6,804 nt of DNA, taken from the NCBI GenBank assembly GCA_028292835.1, contig JAQGLP010000194.1, forward strand, positions 1 to 6,804, given 5' to 3'. The notes under the pieces are model-generated. The model searched no databases, had not been told where the DNA came from, and saw nothing but the letters and a program-made list of their open reading frames with translations. Of this stretch, positions 5,997 through 6,804 are shown in pieces. Both the position numbers and the translations under genes were made by a program. How positions within the stretch are numbered: position 1 is the stretch's first letter; the number at the start of each line of letters is the position of its first letter. The stretch comes from Variovorax sp. (lineage in GTDB: Bacteria > Pseudomonadota > Gammaproteobacteria > Burkholderiales > Burkholderiaceae_C).

Positions 5997-6112
5997 CGTG
6001 GATGCGGAGTCATGGCTGGCGATTGTCGGCGACGGCGCAGGGCCGCTTGACGGCCGGCCCGGCCCGGCACCTCCCGGGGCAACGGCGCGGCCATCGATAC
6101 CGCGGCCCTCAC
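5993..6112 (-). other. Possible 39-residue small ORF linking hpnC to hpnD
   Basis: A GTG at 6110-6112 overlaps the hpnC TGA as GTGA. The frame runs 39 codons and ends in a TGA that overlaps the hpnD ATG as ATGA. An internal ATG at 6092-6094 would give 33 residues. The product is very basic and arginine-rich (RQAALRRRRQS near the middle), with no family I recognise. The frame also extends upstream inside hpnC, where it is a shadow frame, so there is no independent proof of coding. The double 4-base overlap suits a translational bridge between hpnC and hpnD. Confidence 0.2.
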
Positions 6113-6804
6113 ATGCGCAGCGCGCGCCAAGCCAGAAGCGGCGCGTCGGCGGCGCCCAGGGTGGGGCGCTGGCGCAGCGTGTCGAAGCCGAGCGCCTCGA
6201 TCTTGTCGAGGATGCGCAGGCCGCCCTGCACCACCAGGCGCAGCTCCCAGCCCATGCGGCCGGGCAGGCGGTGCGCGAGCGGCGCGCCCTGGTGCATCAG
6301 CGTGCGCGCCCACGCCACCTCGTCTGCTATCAAAGCAATAGCGGCTGGTGCAGGCGGGGCAGGGGCCAGTGGCGCAAAAGCCTTGAAATCGTCGGGCGCC
6401 AGACCGTGCGCGGCGCAGTCGGCCAGCGGAAAGTAGAAACGCCCGCGCGGCAGGTCGATGCCCGGGTCCTGCCAGAAGTTGACGAGCTGCAGTGCGCTGC
6501 AGATGGCATCGCTTTGCGCCAGCGCGCCGTCGTCCGTCACGCCGTACAGGTGCAACAGCAGCCGGCCCACCGGGTTGGCCGAGCGTGCGCAGTAGTCGAG
6601 CAGCTCGGCGCGGTCGGCGTAGCCGGTGCGGTCGCGGGTTTTTTCCACGTCCTGCACGAAGGCCGAGAGCAGCGCGGCCAGCGGCGCCTCGGGCAGCGCG
6701 AACTGGCGCATGGCGTGCGCGAGCGGCGCGAACACCGCGGTCCAGCGCGCCGACACGGTCCCGCCGCGCGCGGCGGCGGCCAGATCCGCCCGGTAGGCCG
6801 CCAG
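6109..6804 (-). CDS. hpnC: HpnC, hydroxysqualene synthase (N-terminus outside window)
   Basis: This is a squalene/phytoene synthase-fold enzyme that converts presqualene diphosphate to hydroxysqualene. The frame runs open to the right window edge. The 231 visible residues lack about 50-60 at the N-terminus, including the first Asp-rich motif. The sequence starting LAAYRADL fits the usual HpnC region just after that motif. FVQDVEKTR (visible residues 49-57) and the second aspartate motif LVNFWQDPGIDLPRGRFYFP (107-126, with Asp113 and Asp117) are HpnC-like; HpnD would have NxxRDxxED here. A GTG at 6754-6756 is not the real start because homologous sequence continues upstream of it. Visible residues 142-160 form an Ala/Pro-rich insertion whose end (AIALIA) is encoded by a short palindromic repeat. 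The operon promoter lies outside the window. As first gene in the order hpnC-hpnD-hpnE it is probably co-transcribed with the other two. Confidence 0.92.
   Translation of the reverse strand: MAAYRADLAAAARGGTVSARWTAVFAPLAHAMRQFALPEAPLAALLSAFVQDVEKTRDRTGYADRAELLDYCARSANPVGRLLLHLYGVTDDGALAQSDAICSALQLVNFWQDPGIDLPRGRFYFPLADCAAHGLAPDDFKAFAPLAPAPPAPAAIALIADEVAWARTLMHQGAPLAHRLPGRMGWELRLVVQGGLRILDKIEALGFDTLRQRPTLGAADAPLLAWRALRM
6326..6342. repeat. Short palindromic repeat inside hpnC (Comamonadaceae-type)
   Basis: GCTAT (6326-6330) and ATAGC (6338-6342) form a 5-base inverted repeat around CAAAGCA. The core TGCTATCAAA and its AT-richness stand out in this GC-rich gene. I recall many dispersed copies of very similar GCTATCAAA...ATAGC elements in Acidovorax, Polaromonas and related genomes, mostly between genes. 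Here it lies in frame and codes for Ala-Ile-Ala-Leu-Ile-Ala in hpnC. Only one copy is visible in the window, so its repeat nature rests on memory. Confidence 0.45.

Noticed and set aside
4017..6050. 677-codon open frame on the + strand
   Set aside because: It lies exactly antisense, triplet on triplet, to hpnE and hpnD, whose products are clearly recognisable. The long frame is a by-product of strong G/C third-position bias, and its translation is Arg/Gln/His-rich with no family character.
1..6804. CRISPR array, insertion sequence, phage or defence system
   Set aside because: No direct repeats with spacers, no terminal inverted repeats, and no transposase, integrase or nuclease motifs were seen.

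Overview
The window is GC-rich bacterial chromosome whose gene content points to the Burkholderiales, most likely the Comamonadaceae (Acidovorax/Comamonas-like). The evidence is the ihfA - MerR-like regulator - tRNA-Pro(GGG) order typical of beta-proteobacteria, the HpnC/HpnD/HpnE sequences, and a short GCTAT...ATAGC palindrome that resembles a repeat I remember as common in that family. No plasmid, phage, transposon or CRISPR signature was found.

Left part (1-942, + strand): the 3' end of ihfA (5' end outside the window), a MerR-family regulator gene, then a tRNA-Pro(GGG) gene with its own extended -10 promoter and a strong intrinsic terminator. Middle part (943-3454, + strand): a roughly 150-base leader containing a long hairpin, a large multi-pass membrane glycosyltransferase of the ArnT/PMT type, and 51 bases later a four-helix cytochrome b561. 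The last two are probably co-transcribed. Positions 3455-3635 are a convergent gap with no recognisable gene and no clear terminator.

Right part (3636-6804, - strand, so read from right to left): hpnC (5' end outside the window), hpnD and hpnE. Together they convert two farnesyl diphosphates to squalene: HpnD makes presqualene diphosphate, HpnC converts it to hydroxysqualene, and HpnE reduces that to squalene. Squalene is the usual precursor of hopanoids, but the squalene-hopene cyclase gene is not in the window.

The known genes are ordinary. The details worth a second look lie in the hpn operon. Each of the two intergenic gaps holds a short open frame that ends in an ATGA overlap with the next gene. 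A single TAG is the only stop between hpnD and hpnE, which share one frame. hpnE carries a 9-base homopolymer inside what looks like an extra linker, and hpnC carries a short palindromic repeat translated in frame. I did not find convincing evidence of an undescribed multi-gene system.
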